Of a DNA stretch of 64,000 nt, positions 50,501-57,300 are shown piece by piece (position 1 is the stretch's first letter; each line of letters begins with the position of its first letter). The position numbers and the translations under genes were made by a program. The stretch covers positions 2,232,001 to 2,296,000 of the forward strand of contig NC_081340.1 in the NCBI RefSeq assembly GCF_022539665.2, written 5' to 3'. Under the pieces are notes generated by a model, which did not search any database, was not told the origin of the DNA, and was given only the letters and a program-made list of their open reading frames with translations. This DNA is from Daphnia carinata (Eukaryota > Arthropoda > Branchiopoda > Diplostraca > Daphniidae).

Positions 50501-52751
50501 AAACACGATTAAAGCTAGGGCGAATTGTCAACAACTGGGCCATTCGAGAGAAAGGGAAAACAAAAAGACGGTGAGAAGAAAATATACGCAAGAATTTCTG
50601 TTTGGCATTCGACGTTGTCGGCGTCACAGCTTCTCGTCTATTTTTAAGGGGAGAAGGAATAGAAAGCTTCTACATTTTCTGTCTTGTTGGGATCTGTCCA
50701 CGTATTTTTCGGATGACACAGAGTCATCATCCGGCAACTCGAAAAAGTCATGGATCACTTGTACCGAACGTGTAGTCATTTTACGATGTTTCAGAGGGTA
50801 CTTTTCGAATGGACTTGGAATACGGGGAACACTCGTTAACCAAAGGTGAAATTGTAGTGTAGTCAGCACTAATGATAATGTGGTCTTTCATTATAACAAG
50901 CTAAAATGCTCGAAGACCATAAATCAATAGCTTGTTAGACTGAAATTGCAATGGGCAGTAAATAACTAGAAGTAGAATGAGTTTGAGTGATTAATTACCT
51001 ATTCCAGCCTGGATTCGGACAGATCGTGGACCGATCAAGGCTTCGCTCATTCCGGCGGCATTCTCCGCGTAAACACGGAACTGATAGAGTCGTCCCGTTT
51101 CCAGTCCTTCGAGCACGGCTGAGGTACAGGTGGGTGGCACTAATTCTAAATGGCTGAAGTATCGATCATCGCGAGCGAATAACCGAAAATGGAAGGGAAA
51201 AAATGCAGAATTATTAAACTAGTTACATAGATATTCACATTACACTAATTCTAGTTCACCTTTTTATGACAACAATAAAGATAAATTTTACAACATTTCG
51301 AATAGACAATTTTTAGCCACACTTTATCACTGTTTGTTTGTAGAGTTGCTTCGTCAAATCACATTTGTTTGGTTTGGCTCGTAAAATGGCACCACAACCT
51401 AATGGCGTGATCTTTTTGTCATGCGTCTTTCGGTGGACAAAATCCCAGAACGCAAACACGGTTTAACGTTAACAATTTCAAAACTGAGCCATACGCATTT
51501 ACATTAGTTTCTGTAGCCAAATCGAAATGAAACGTGTAGTCCATCCGACGTTCTACACGTGGTTCTAGTGAAAAACTATTTTTAGCTCAAGATCAGAATT
51601 TGGTTACCTTGTTGTAAATCACTCTTAACCTGGCAGTAGTTGAAGAGAACGTTTTACCCATTTCAGAATTCAAAGAGGACACCATTTAATCGTATTTAAC
51701 TTTCTAAATGAATACAGCTAAGGAAATTTCCAGAACACTATGGAGCTTCAACGGGCAATTGCTCAGCTTTCCCGCCAAAAAAAGCGTGTTGAGCGGCTTA
51801 CTGGCTTTCTCGGCAGCGATAGCCTCATCACCGCACTGTTCAACGTGTTCTTTACTAATGGCGGTGATGATCATTATCCTTATTGAATTCCTATCAGCTG
51901 TTTTCCGACGTTGCGCGATATCAAATTCTGTTTCCTGTATGAGTCATCACTTTTCAGCCATTGAATTGTACAGTACCTCTGCGTCTGATTTAATCCTATT
52001 ATTTCCTATTATTATTTCCTATTATGCAATAATAATCTAATGTAAAAATCTCTTTGTTTGTGAACAGGGCACAACATTGACAGATCGTATTACCGTTCAA
52101 CATTTTCAGAAATCCCAAACCTGTCTGACATATTCTGTTGATCCATGATGGCTGCCATTTATCGATAACTGGTAAATTGAAAATTTACGATACACTTATT
52201 TAATTCCCATTTTAAGTCGTGAATGTTTTTTTGTTTCTGTCCTTTATACTTGCAATTCGCTGAATTTCAGGCTGATTTGATTTGCTGTGTTCAAGAATGA
52301 AATACTGAAATGACGTATATGTATAGGAGCTCAACAATTCCTATTCCCGTACACGTCGTCTGAAGCCACAGCTGATTTACGTTGCACAGGTATCTCTTTG
52401 AAGCCAGCTACTTTTCTAGTTTCACACTTGTAGGAAATAGTTTTCTGTGGCTATACCTTTGCATACACTGCACAAAAAGTAATACTTTACATCTATGGCT
52501 GAAGCAGTGCACGACAACCGAACGTCGGTCACGTTTGGATTGAACGGTAAACCTGATAGAACAGTTAACAAAAGGTCACCTGATGATGTCTATTTTGTCT
52601 AATTCTCGGGCGTCGATGATGTAGCCGATGATTGGTCCTCCTCCCGCATCTCTTGGTGGATACCACTGCAGCTGGGCTCTTGTATCTGTCACGTTGAATA
52701 CTTCCAAGGGCCCTTCCGGCCGCTCAGGAACTTCAATGACTTCAAAACCAT
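193..52751 (-). CDS. Strn-Mlck: Stretchin-Mlck / obscurin-like giant Ig-Fn3 muscle protein (partial; 28 exons plus an alternative first exon)
   Basis: Exons, in transcript order: 52580-52751, 50999-51153, 49529-49675, 48930-49415, 48562-48849, 48374-48501, 48133-48299, 47852-48063, 46367-47404, 35593-45347, 34858-35473, 34465-34737, 33392-33564, 33160-33256, 32085-32242, 31434-31918, 31054-31235, 30845-30948, 30093-30253, 29457-29699, 27004-27106, 26826-26852, 5308-5476, 2024-2096, 1179-1323, 915-1077, 576-716, 193-467. Every junction is GT-AG and phase-consistent; total 16136 nt. Order: Fn3, Fn3, Ig, Ig, Fn3, acidic linkers, six Ig, acidic region, long charged helix, Ig x3, linker, Fn3, Ig x4, Gly/Ser linker, Ig, Thr/Pro linker, polyQ, Ig. 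The Ig motif DGTCCLGTYTCEAHNCMG and the last Ig (KVPPKFYSVPHNK) recall insect Stretchin-Mlck and Unc-89. Mostly Ig with few Fn3 favours stretchin over twitchin. The gene runs off the left edge and a kinase may lie there. The name is tentative; the exon chain is well supported. Confidence 0.65.
576..716 (-). CDS. Strn-Mlck: Thr/Pro/Arg-rich linker exon
   Basis: Phase 1 to phase 1. VADDKENDLMVQLDSRP, then TPRTTPRTTPSRTLRSLSP, a basic Ser/Thr-Pro stretch that could be phosphorylated by proline-directed kinases (inference). The donor GTAATT is followed at once by an in-frame TAA. Confidence 0.85.
915..1077 (-). CDS. Strn-Mlck: Second half of the Ig
   Basis: Phase 0 to phase 1. LLRLCKDFSTEVKAEEG, DEGEYTCVAYNQLGSD, CLIVD. 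Clear Ig F-G strands. Confidence 0.93.
1179..1323 (-). CDS. Strn-Mlck: First half of an Ig
   Basis: Phase 2 to phase 0. SRVLSAPTVVQPLRHLR, VTFECRFNGQPETADS, INWLRSGK. The intron acceptor is TTTTTAG. Confidence 0.9.
1324..2023 (-). other. Intron, 700 bp
   Basis: Contains a C-run near 1568-1578 followed by (CCA)n, (CA)n near 1798-1816 and T-runs. No coding signal. Confidence 0.7.
2024..2096 (-). CDS. Strn-Mlck: Gly/Ser-rich linker exon (73 nt)
   Basis: Phase 1 to phase 2. GGQGRQGSSETVGSSASAG. Needed to convert phase 1 of the upstream exon to phase 2 of the next one, which supports it despite its short length. Confidence 0.8.
2097..5307 (-). other. Intron, 3.2 kb, microsatellite-rich
   Basis: Includes (CA)n 2764-2789, (GA)n 3430-3457, several C-runs and a 29-T run at 4448-4476. 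No exon recognised. Confidence 0.7.
5308..5476 (-). CDS. Strn-Mlck: Last part of the split Ig, after a 21.3-kb intron
   Basis: Phase 0 to phase 1. PRDNQDADRFVSQADAP, then ATYSVVARNIHGEAKA and LQVYVH. With the two previous exons it makes one continuous Ig of normal length, so the long intron is real unless an alternative exon intervenes. Confidence 0.9.
7444..7480 (+). repeat. (TG)n microsatellite
   Basis: About 18 perfect TG units; a second (TG)n tract of about 13 units lies at 7547-7572. Confidence 0.95.
12796..12824. repeat. (TA)n microsatellite
   Basis: About 14 perfect AT units in the large intron. Confidence 0.95.
24525..24551 (+). repeat. (AC)n microsatellite
   Basis: About 13 perfect AC units in the large intron. 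Confidence 0.93.
26826..26852 (-). CDS. Strn-Mlck: 27-nt microexon with the Ig strand-C tryptophan
   Basis: Nine codons, VIWLRDWLN, phase 0 on both sides, AG acceptor (CGTAG) and a strong GTAAGT donor. It provides the invariant Trp between 27004-27106 and 5308-5476; without it the Ig would lack strand C. Confidence 0.85.
27004..27106 (-). CDS. Strn-Mlck: First part of an Ig split across three exons
   Basis: Phase 2 to phase 0. ETSLAPRFVQKPTEYVEG, VVVCEVLGDPKPE. Confidence 0.9.
27107..29456 (-). other. Intron, 2.35 kb
   Basis: Holds a 31-A run (27550-27580), an 18-G run (28594-28611) and a proline-coding CCG-rich island near 28200-28340 (see findings). No confirmed exon. Confidence 0.7.
29457..29699 (-). 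CDS. Strn-Mlck: Second half of the Ig and linker
   Basis: Phase 2 to phase 2. Continues W-HRDGIRLRPCRQYDM, GVYTCTVTNEMGQVSS, then a linker LAIPSSSLDAITSDHDN. The acceptor chosen (AAAAG before GCATCGG) is the one that restores the frame; the later CCAG does not. Confidence 0.87.
29700..30092 (-). other. Intron, 393 bp
   Basis: A/T runs and (CA)n near 29993-30017. Nothing else seen. Confidence 0.7.
30093..30253 (-). CDS. Strn-Mlck: Last strand of the Ig and first half of the next Ig
   Basis: Phase 0 to phase 2. GAVGCQCCLVVDGG completes the preceding Ig, then VMPFFTHELEERTVVEG and EAYPAVGVLW, cut in the tryptophan codon (TG-G). The acceptor follows (CA)n and A9. A second in-frame acceptor 18 nt downstream (CCAG before TGTTGC) would drop six residues. 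Confidence 0.83.
30254..30844 (-). other. Intron with inverted (TG)n/(CA)n next to the acceptor
   Basis: Carries T9(GT)n at 30255-30280 and (AC)5A12 at 30301-30322 on the plus strand, able to pair as a hairpin in the RNA, plus (CA)n near 30748-30776. Confidence 0.7.
30845..30948 (-). CDS. Strn-Mlck: Middle part of that Ig
   Basis: Phase 1 to phase 0. ERHSYNVDGNFHTLEI, DDAGIYSVQGRNSS. Supplies strands D to F; the last strand starts the next exon. Confidence 0.88.
31054..31235 (-). CDS. Strn-Mlck: Linker and first half of an Ig
   Basis: Phase 2 to phase 1. QLDGLSGNDSVMMAPQF, VRLTCQLIGHPKPDVTW, YHNGSAIIIGHD. Confidence 0.9.
31434..31918 (-). CDS. Strn-Mlck: Fn3-d second half and one Ig
   Basis: Phase 0 to phase 2. 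EYLFRITPRNKYGWGE ends the Fn3; the Ig has TGEPMPDVEWYRDG and SKFTCEAVNPAG, then VTDQRVAEADALFR. The donor overlaps a possible stop (CA-GTAA), so an unspliced message would terminate at once. Confidence 0.93.
32085..32242 (-). CDS. Strn-Mlck: Fn3-d, first half
   Basis: Phase 1 to phase 0. DVPGPVAAPPMATVSG, VSLSWPKPNYTGGAP, YKVEAWLLGEGAIW. Standard Fn3. Confidence 0.92.
32243..33159 (-). other. Intron, 917 bp
   Basis: Homopolymers including about 29 T near 32441-32469, (TC)n 32645-32666 and a 32-A run at 33015-33046. The long minus-strand frame across it is produced by these tracts and is not coding. Confidence 0.7.
33160..33256 (-). CDS. Strn-Mlck: Charged linker exon (32 residues)
   Basis: Phase 0 to phase 1. 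VKEAANSSEWDFKDAET and NDLSERRVRRFNK. No domain, but both junctions fit and the composition is unlike the flanking intron. The acceptor TGCAG lies directly after about 18 A. Confidence 0.8.
33392..33564 (-). CDS. Strn-Mlck: Second half of the preceding Ig
   Basis: Phase 1 to phase 0. VTWLKGIRDVAESG, YRFVLKKVNYGDGG, TYIVKASNCHGSQ, CTVR. Joins 34465-34737 to give one intact Ig. Confidence 0.92.
33565..34464 (-). other. Intron, 900 bp
   Basis: Contains (GAA)n 33628-33654 and (TTA)n 34319-34340. No exon seen. Confidence 0.7.
34465..34737 (-). CDS. Strn-Mlck: Linker and first half of an Ig
   Basis: Phase 1 to phase 1. EHVWNNSEKRMKTVP and a Gly/Ser/Tyr-rich linker (FYRRQAERDK), then FVLLPESTLTVGRD and VIQCRVRGHPRPK. 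The acceptor TAG is preceded by about 18 A instead of pyrimidines. Confidence 0.88.
34858..35473 (-). CDS. Strn-Mlck: Two Ig domains
   Basis: Phase 0 to phase 1. DGRRDPKKKPKFSSKL leads Ig one (LASPEPEIEWFRNG, GEYMCVARNHHG), then linker DYEPKPSPP and Ig two (NGFPTPKITWLKDG, GQYTCVAQNAS), ending VVVP plus G. These are the typical acidic-tail-to-Ig transition after the helix. Confidence 0.94.
35538..35575 (+). repeat. 38-bp A homopolymer
   Basis: Longest uninterrupted homopolymer I noticed. It reads as poly(T) in the transcript, in the 119-nt intron just after the 9755-nt exon and close to its donor. Confidence 0.9.
35593..45347 (-). CDS. Strn-Mlck: 9755-nt exon: six Ig domains, acidic region, ~1500-residue charged helix
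   Basis: One uninterrupted open frame of 3251 codons, phase 1 to phase 0. The first ~670 residues hold six Ig domains in three A-B doublets; type B domains share RPxFLExLxAVLTEEGTV and FKDGxELKPGD and the last has the CCLGTYTCEAHNCMG strand. Next comes an acidic Ser/Thr-rich stretch of about 870 residues (about 43450-40830) with SVSLYETPDLTEEEAQQI. Then E/K/R-rich sequence follows from about 40690 to 36150, including an array of 10-residue repeats. It ends with polyQ (about 35800) and a Ser/Arg-rich tail. The donor GTAAAT follows the last codon GAA; reading on would hit TAA four codons later (35581-35583), so a retained intron would end the protein here. Confidence 0.93.
36150..38560 (-). repeat. 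Strn-Mlck: E/K/R/Q-rich helical region with irregular repeats
   Basis: About 800 residues almost entirely E, K, R, Q, L and A, with pieces such as KKLKEQQEKERQEAEEKK and a glutamine run near 36205-36235. It lacks the strict 10-residue period and regular a/d hydrophobic positions, so it could be a single helix or a weak coiled coil. Its complement gives long meaningless S/F/L-rich frames on the plus strand. Confidence 0.85.
38890..40690 (-). repeat. Strn-Mlck: 30-bp tandem repeats encoding KEAEEKERLx decapeptides
   Basis: About 60 units with 30-bp period. The core 39061-39430 has about 12 nearly identical units (plus strand gcttctttaactagacgtt...); a second homogeneous cluster lies at about 39880-40085 with different synonymous codons. 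The encoded unit is KEAEEKERL plus one variable residue (V, A, L, Q, R). Opposite charges at i, i+4 favour a stable single alpha-helix (ER/K type). Confidence 0.95.
45348..46366 (-). other. Intron, 1.0 kb
   Basis: A/T and G runs, (GA)-rich segment near 45640-45680. No exon seen. Confidence 0.7.
46367..47404 (-). CDS. Strn-Mlck: Long acidic, Ser/Gln-rich linker exon
   Basis: Phase 1 to phase 1, 346 residues. Opens VVGEVALMSEPPDRPG. Rich in S, E, D, Q and V with an eight-Glu run (QEEEEEEEEM; plus strand tcttcttct near 46552-46575), and ends SSCDFGETPEP. No recognised domain; probably disordered and extensible. Confidence 0.85.
47405..47851 (-). other. Intron, 447 bp
   Basis: T-rich in transcript sense near the acceptor; G-rich patch near 47636-47646. 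Nothing coding. Confidence 0.7.
47852..48063 (-). CDS. Strn-Mlck: Acidic Ser/Asp-rich linker exon
   Basis: Phase 2 to phase 1, 70 residues without an Ig or Fn3 pattern. SNETSWVPDM, then runs rich in D, S and L such as DFDYLPLDASELELG. Predicted disordered. Included because phases fit both neighbours. Confidence 0.8.
48133..48299 (-). CDS. Strn-Mlck: Fn3-c, second half
   Basis: Phase 0 to phase 2. LGWDMWLKAATSRTPQ, then STYLFRIKAENPYGVSE, closing with DMIRLPAR. Confidence 0.9.
48374..48501 (-). CDS. Strn-Mlck: Fn3-c, first half
   Basis: Phase 1 to phase 0. NRPSVPGKPQPVDV, VSLQWDPSEDDGG, CYIVEYNR. Flanked by introns of 60 and 74 nt, the smallest class in the window. Confidence 0.9.
48562..48849 (-). 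CDS. Strn-Mlck: Single Ig domain exon
   Basis: Phase 1 to phase 1. APPRAVLTKKYEDG, TGRPRPEITWYHENK, SDRGEYTVKFQSGLG, ending VTVA at donor GTAAGT. The strand B and F cysteines are absent, as in many A-band type I-set domains. Confidence 0.92.
48930..49415 (-). CDS. Strn-Mlck: Fn3-b second half and one Ig
   Basis: Phase 1 to phase 1. YAVERKAGTNGQWV and YRFRVKASNAIGWSE finish the Fn3. The Ig that follows has VEVQGIPPPEVQW and GEVKCIATNEAGQ and ends SVEG. Confidence 0.93.
49529..49675 (-). CDS. Strn-Mlck: Fn3-b, first half
   Basis: Phase 1 to phase 1. ARPSCPGVPVVIPRQ, then VILQWASPYTDGGTPVN, an Fn3 B-C region. Can be spliced from either 50999-51153 or 49818-49878. Confidence 0.9.
49818..49878 (-). 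CDS. Strn-Mlck: Alternative first exon with MGNNN start (possible N-myristoylation)
   Basis: ATG at 49878 in an AG-rich context, 20 codons starting MGNNNGKESGEAAPS and ending SKRR plus one base at donor GTATTTAT. Phase 1 fits the next exon (49675) exactly, producing RR-ARPSCPGVPVV. A Gly at position 2 with small or polar residues following is a potential myristoylation site (inference). This would give an isoform that omits Fn3-a and all sls sequence. Confidence 0.7.
49879..50998 (-). other. Intron / upstream region of the alternative first exon
   Basis: Includes the 5' leader and candidate promoter of the MGNNN exon and a minus-strand frame at about 50624-50780 beginning MTTRSVQV (see findings). 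Confidence 0.6.
50138..50176 (-). promoter_or_regulatory. Candidate TATA/initiator upstream of the alternative first exon
   Basis: On the minus strand a TATA-like element (ATTATATT around 50171-50177) is followed about 30 bp later by GGTCACAGTTTT (50138-50146), which resembles an initiator. The predicted start lies about 265 nt upstream of the MGNNN ATG. Weak motif evidence only. Confidence 0.3.
50999..51153 (-). CDS. Strn-Mlck: Fn3-a, second half
   Basis: Phase 2 to phase 1. Reads SHLELVPPTCTSAVL then YQFRVYAENAAGMSE, the F-G strands of Fn3, and ends IQAGI at a GTAATT donor. The join with 52580-52751 gives one intact Fn3 domain. Confidence 0.88.
51154..52579 (-). other. Intron, 1.4 kb
   Basis: AT-rich but nearly free of long homopolymers, unlike introns left of 35 kb. 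No coding signal. Confidence 0.7.
52580..52751 (-). CDS. Strn-Mlck: Fn3-a, first half (upstream-most exon of the second gene or linker from sls)
   Basis: Phase 1 to phase 2. Begins DGFEVIEVPERPEGPLEV and has LQWYPPRDAGGGP and YIIDAREL, a standard Fn3 first half. Donor GTGACC. The frame is open upstream to an ATG at 52803, but the typical phase-1 Fn3 boundary suggests it is spliced from an earlier exon. Confidence 0.88.
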
Positions 52752-54105
52752 CTGCATTGACGATAACGTCATTTTTTTCGATGAATGCAAATGAAGAAAG
52801 CACATCAATTCAGCCGTATATCGACTTTTGCTGATATACAATTACACAAGCCATATCCACCAACTGCTAAACGATCTGTCAGCAGCAAGTATTGCATTCA
52901 ATGCTCTCTCTGTACATCACAACGTGTTTTTTTTGTGCGATTGATGGGCGTAACTCAAAAGTGCGTCTCAGAGACTTGGTTAAAATATTTTTTTACAAAA
53001 GGCTCTATGTTAAAAAGGCGGCAATGGAAACAATCTATTTCGTCGAACGTGTCAAAAGGCTCGTTCGGGGCGGGAATGTTATTTTTTAAATTTTTACAAA
53101 GATGATTAAAAGTCAGTACAGTCTCTATTCGCACTTTTGGCTTGCCCAGCATCTTCTCTCCGTTTTCAAAACAGTAGGTTTTGTATTAAAATGTAAGAAC
53201 AAAATGGCGAATCAATAGCATTTGTTTTTTTTTTGATGAAGTGGCAAACGAAACGTTTATTGAAAGGCAAAGAACCCCAGCTTTCCTTGTCCACAATTCT
53301 TTTGAGGGGGGTGATAAACTGTTTGATATAGAGGGAGCGGGGGGGGTCAATAAAACTCAATATATATGTTTACATATACGTCTAAGCATCAAAGCAAATC
53401 AGAAAGGAGAAGAAAAATGAAATAAAACGTAAAACAGCGAAGCATATTCCACATTTGTTTTTTGCCGATTTTTTTTTCTTTGCATATTGTTATTGTTTGT
53501 CGATTATGTGAGGCGGGAGATAACATCACAGATGGATTTTTTTTTTTTTTCATCATTTTTTTTTTTTTTAAATTTATGTTTTATATATTCATTGGTTTTG
53601 GCTAGTAACAAGCTAGAAAATAAAAGTGTATGCGTTTAATCACAGCGGTGTTTACAAATTGGAACCCGTAATGGAAAATAGGGAGAAAGATGGAGAAAGA
53701 GATCACGCTCCACTGGGAGGCTTTGCACTGGGTGGACACACGATATCGACCAGAAAGAGAGAGACGCAAATCTCTCCTTCTTTCTCCCCTAATTTTTAAA
53801 TTTTCCATTTGACAGGTTGTTCGTCTTTTTGTAACGATTAAACGCAACTTTTAACATATAACATGATCTAAAATCTTTAGGTAAGACATTACGTTTCAAT
53901 TCTTTTTTTTTTGTGATTGGCAGTGTGGGTTAGAAATTAGCTAATCTGATAAGAAGATTTATCCAAAGCTTAAAAGGTATTTTTTAGAATCTTAATCAAT
54001 ATGTACAGGGATCTTCAATGATCGACCACCAGATGGTATCAACTTCTTTCCAAATTCAATTATTTTTTATAGTTATTTTTTTAGTAATTATTTTGTTTAA
54101 AATTC
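52752..54105 (-). other. sls 3' UTR and short gap to the next Fn3 exon
   Basis: AT-rich, with oligo(T) near 53540-53570 and no Ig/Fn3 coding similarity. The part from 54105 to about 53235 is probably 3' UTR. Only about 480 bp remain before the next Fn3 exon, and I see no convincing promoter or first exon there. An ATG at 52803 is in frame with the Fn3 exon (17 extra residues starting MLSSFAF) and is the only local start candidate. Confidence 0.5.
53256..53261 (-). terminator. Candidate sls poly(A) signal AATAAA
   Basis: AATAAA on the minus strand, about 845 nt past the sls stop codon. It is the only canonical hexamer I found between the stop and the next Fn3 exon. Cleavage would fall near 53235, giving a 3' UTR of about 870 nt. 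Confidence 0.5.
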
Positions 54106-54305
54106 TTATTTGAAGAGCTGTCGGGAGTAGTACCATACGCGGAAGAAGTACTCATCCCGCCGGAGGAGGGACGAGCGCGAGTAGAAGTGGATGTCGGCAT
54201 CGACGTTCGCATCGCGCATCCACGACGACATAGTCTCTGTGCTCAGACTCAACGACGCTGTCGGATCCTTGTGAGCCGGGCCGGCTATGCCCGGTTCCAG
54301 GTAAT
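54106..54305 (-). CDS. sls: sls terminal exon: conserved-looking C-terminal tail and stop
   Basis: Phase 1 start after ...GTAAAACAG, then DYLEPGIAGPAHKDP, a Ser/Thr-rich stretch and a basic, aromatic end (RRDEYFFRVWYYSRQ, then LFK and TAA at 54106-54108). A second acceptor (CATAG, exon from 54284) is also in frame, but its context is no better. The tail has no Ig or Fn3 pattern. I believe it is the real Sls C-terminus because it continues the only open phase and is followed by AT-rich sequence with a poly(A) signal. Confidence 0.8.
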
Positions 54306-57300
54306 CTGTTTTACAGCACAGTCACACAGATCACAACACATGTCAAGTCCGCCACACCAATTGAAACCCTCATCTCCATTTTCATTGTCAAAAAATCATT
54401 ACTGGACATCATTGACAACTGGACAAGTCAAAAGTAGGCCTATCTCTCTCTGTACTTGTCGGATAAGGAGACAAAACATGCAAATGACGACCATCATGCT
54501 GGGTATGGATATTTTGGAATCACAAGTGACTTGATCACATCAACTTGTGATTCGACTAACAGCCAGCAGCTCAGTCAGGGTATGTTTTTTTCTTTGAATA
54601 TTGTTCGTGTGTCAGATAACACGATTTTGCAAATCTAATTAGCTCGAAGAAAAAAAAAAAAAAAAATGTGAAAATAAACGTGTACCTGGAGGTCGGATGA
54701 CTTTCACCGGTTCTTCGGTTTCTAGCGGATCGCTGAGACCGACTTCGTTTCGTGCGAGAACTCGGACGTAATATTTGTGACCCTCCTGTAGAATTTCGAT
54801 TTGCATTTCAATTAACACACAATCAGATGGACAAGGTCATTTAAATTTAAAAAACGAACCTGCATGTCTTTGACGATGAGACGAGTCGTGTCGGCACCAA
54901 CTTGGCCGACTTCCATCCACATGGTTTTGCCGCGGACGGCGACGATGTAGCCTTCGATGGCGGCGCCGCCGTCGCTCTCGGGAATGCCCCATTCGACGAT
55001 GATCGAGTTGGGTCCGACGGGCCGCACTTCCAACGGCGACGTAGGCGGCGACGGGACGGTGGCGTGCGTCTTAAGCGAGACTTTCTCCGTCTGGGCCGGA
55101 GCGCTGAGACCCATCGGGTTCTCCGTCAAAACGCGGAAGAAGAACTCGGACTTCTCTTTCAAGTTCTGAATGCAGTGGACGGTGACGGACGGATCCAGCG
55201 TCACCACCTTCTCCCACTTGTCCGTCCCCTGCAGCATTTTCTCGATGATGTAACCCGTCAATTCAGCGCCACCTGTTGATGCTGGCGGAGCCCATTGCAG
55301 GGTCACCGATCGGCTCGTGATGTCCGCCACTTGCAAATTGCTGGGCGGGGCCGGGGGTGCTGTCAAATCAATCAATACATTTTAAAATCAAAACATTCGT
55401 TTAAAAAAAAATCATGTGAGCATGCGGAAACTCACTAATTCGTTTGCCTGCCACGATAACGTCTTCCGGCGAGTAAGCTGGACCGTATCCCAGCTGATTC
55501 TGGGCGGTGATTCTGAAAGTGTAGGACGTTCCTTTCTTGAGGCCGCAAGCCTCGATGTACGTCGTCTTGCCATCGACGGCGCCCACCTTCTGCCAAGCTT
55601 TTTTAGAGACTTCGCGACGCTCGATCAGGTACTCCGTCAGAGGGGAGCCTCCATCGCTCGTCGGCGGCAGCCATTTCAGGACCAAAGACGTGTCCGTCAT
55701 GCCGGAGATGTCCAGCGGTCCGCGAGGGGCCGACGGCGTATCGAATTGGCTCTTGATCAACACCGGAGCTCCGGTATCGAGCGGTTCGCTCGTACCGACA
55801 TCGTTGATCGCACTCACGCGGAACACGTATTCCAATCCTGAAATGGAACAAACTCGTGTTGTCAAGGATCTCGAATGAAAATTAGAGAATCCGTTTCTTA
55901 CCTTCGGTTAAATTCTGAACGTGACAGATGGGATGTGGGCAGATTTCTTCGACCTGTTTCCATTGCTCGGTGAAGATTTCGCTGTATTCAACAATGTAGC
56001 CCTTGAGCTCAATGCCGCCATCATCCAGCGGAGGCTTCCATTCCATGGTGGCCGACGTCTTGTCTACCTCTTTGGCTACGAGCGGTCCTTGAGGCTTGCT
56101 CGGTTTATCTTCAAACGAAAAAAAAATGTTTAAGTATTTAATTACACGTGTTCCAGGTTTGAATTTTTTTTTCAAACTTACCGCTGATTTTCAAAGTGAC
56201 GTCGTAAGTGACTGTTCCAGCGGCGTTGACGGCCGTCAAAGTGTATTTGGCCGTATCGGTCCGCTCCGTGTTGATGATGGTCAACGTCGTGGAGCAGGCC
56301 GTCGACGACTGGGTCTCGACGTCGGCGATGTAGTGCGTGTTGCCTTCGAGACTGGCCCCGTTCTTGGTCCAGGTGACATCGGGACGCGGCAGGCCGGTGA
56401 CTTTGGCCGTGATGGCCCACTGTTTCTCCACTTGCAGACGATACACTTTAGTTTTCTTCTCTGGAACGATCTTCGGCGCTTCTTGGATGGTCAACGTGCA
56501 ACAACACTCGACCGATCCGCTGTCGTTCGATGCCCGGCACGCGTACTGGCCGGCCGATTCTTCGCTGGTATTATTCAAAATAAGACGGGCCAATCCACTT
56601 TCGTACGACGAAGACTTCGGCACGAATTCATCGTCGTCCTTGTACCAGGTCAACGTCGGTTGCGGGACGCCGACGATGATGCAAGTCAAAGTGGCCGTCT
56701 CTTTCAGTCCGGCCGTGGCGTCTTTCAACGGCTCTTTGATGACCGGAGCTTCGGGGATGGCCGCTTTGGCCGCTTTGAAGAGCAACGATTCGCTGGACGG
56801 TGTTCCAGTGCCGGCGCTATTGACGGCCGTCACGCGGAACCTGTACTCGGTGTTGTGTGTCAACTTGGTGACCATGTACGTCGTTTCGATGACGGTGACA
56901 TCTTTGTTAGCCGTGACCCACTTCTTGGTTTGCTTCTCTTGATACTCGATGATGTAGTTGGTGATGACCGAGCCGCCACTAAAGCCGGGCGGCTTCCACA
57001 TGATCGTGATCGAATCGTCGGTCGTTTCTAGACATTCGGGCGCGCTGGGACTGCTCGGTTTTTCTAATTGGAATAATCAATGAGTCAAACTACTACCCCA
57101 CGAACAAAACTACTGCTAATTAATTCATTTATGAATATTCATCACGCACAAATAATTTTAAAAAGGAAATACGTTAAAGATGGAAAACGAATGGACTTAC
57201 CGATGAGTTTGATGGTGACGGACACACTGACGTCGCCACACTCGTTGGACAGCTTGCACGTGTAGACGCCGGCCTCGTTCTCGTCCACCAATTTCAACGT

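Noticed and set aside
193-52751. A protein kinase domain (expected in stretchin-Mlck or twitchin)
   Set aside because: No GxGxxG, HRDLKPEN-like or DFG motif in any plausible frame; it may lie beyond the left edge.
52580-52803. ATG at 52803 as the true start of the second gene
   Set aside because: The 17 extra residues look intron-like and Fn3 domains in this locus begin at phase-1 acceptors; kept only as a weak alternative.
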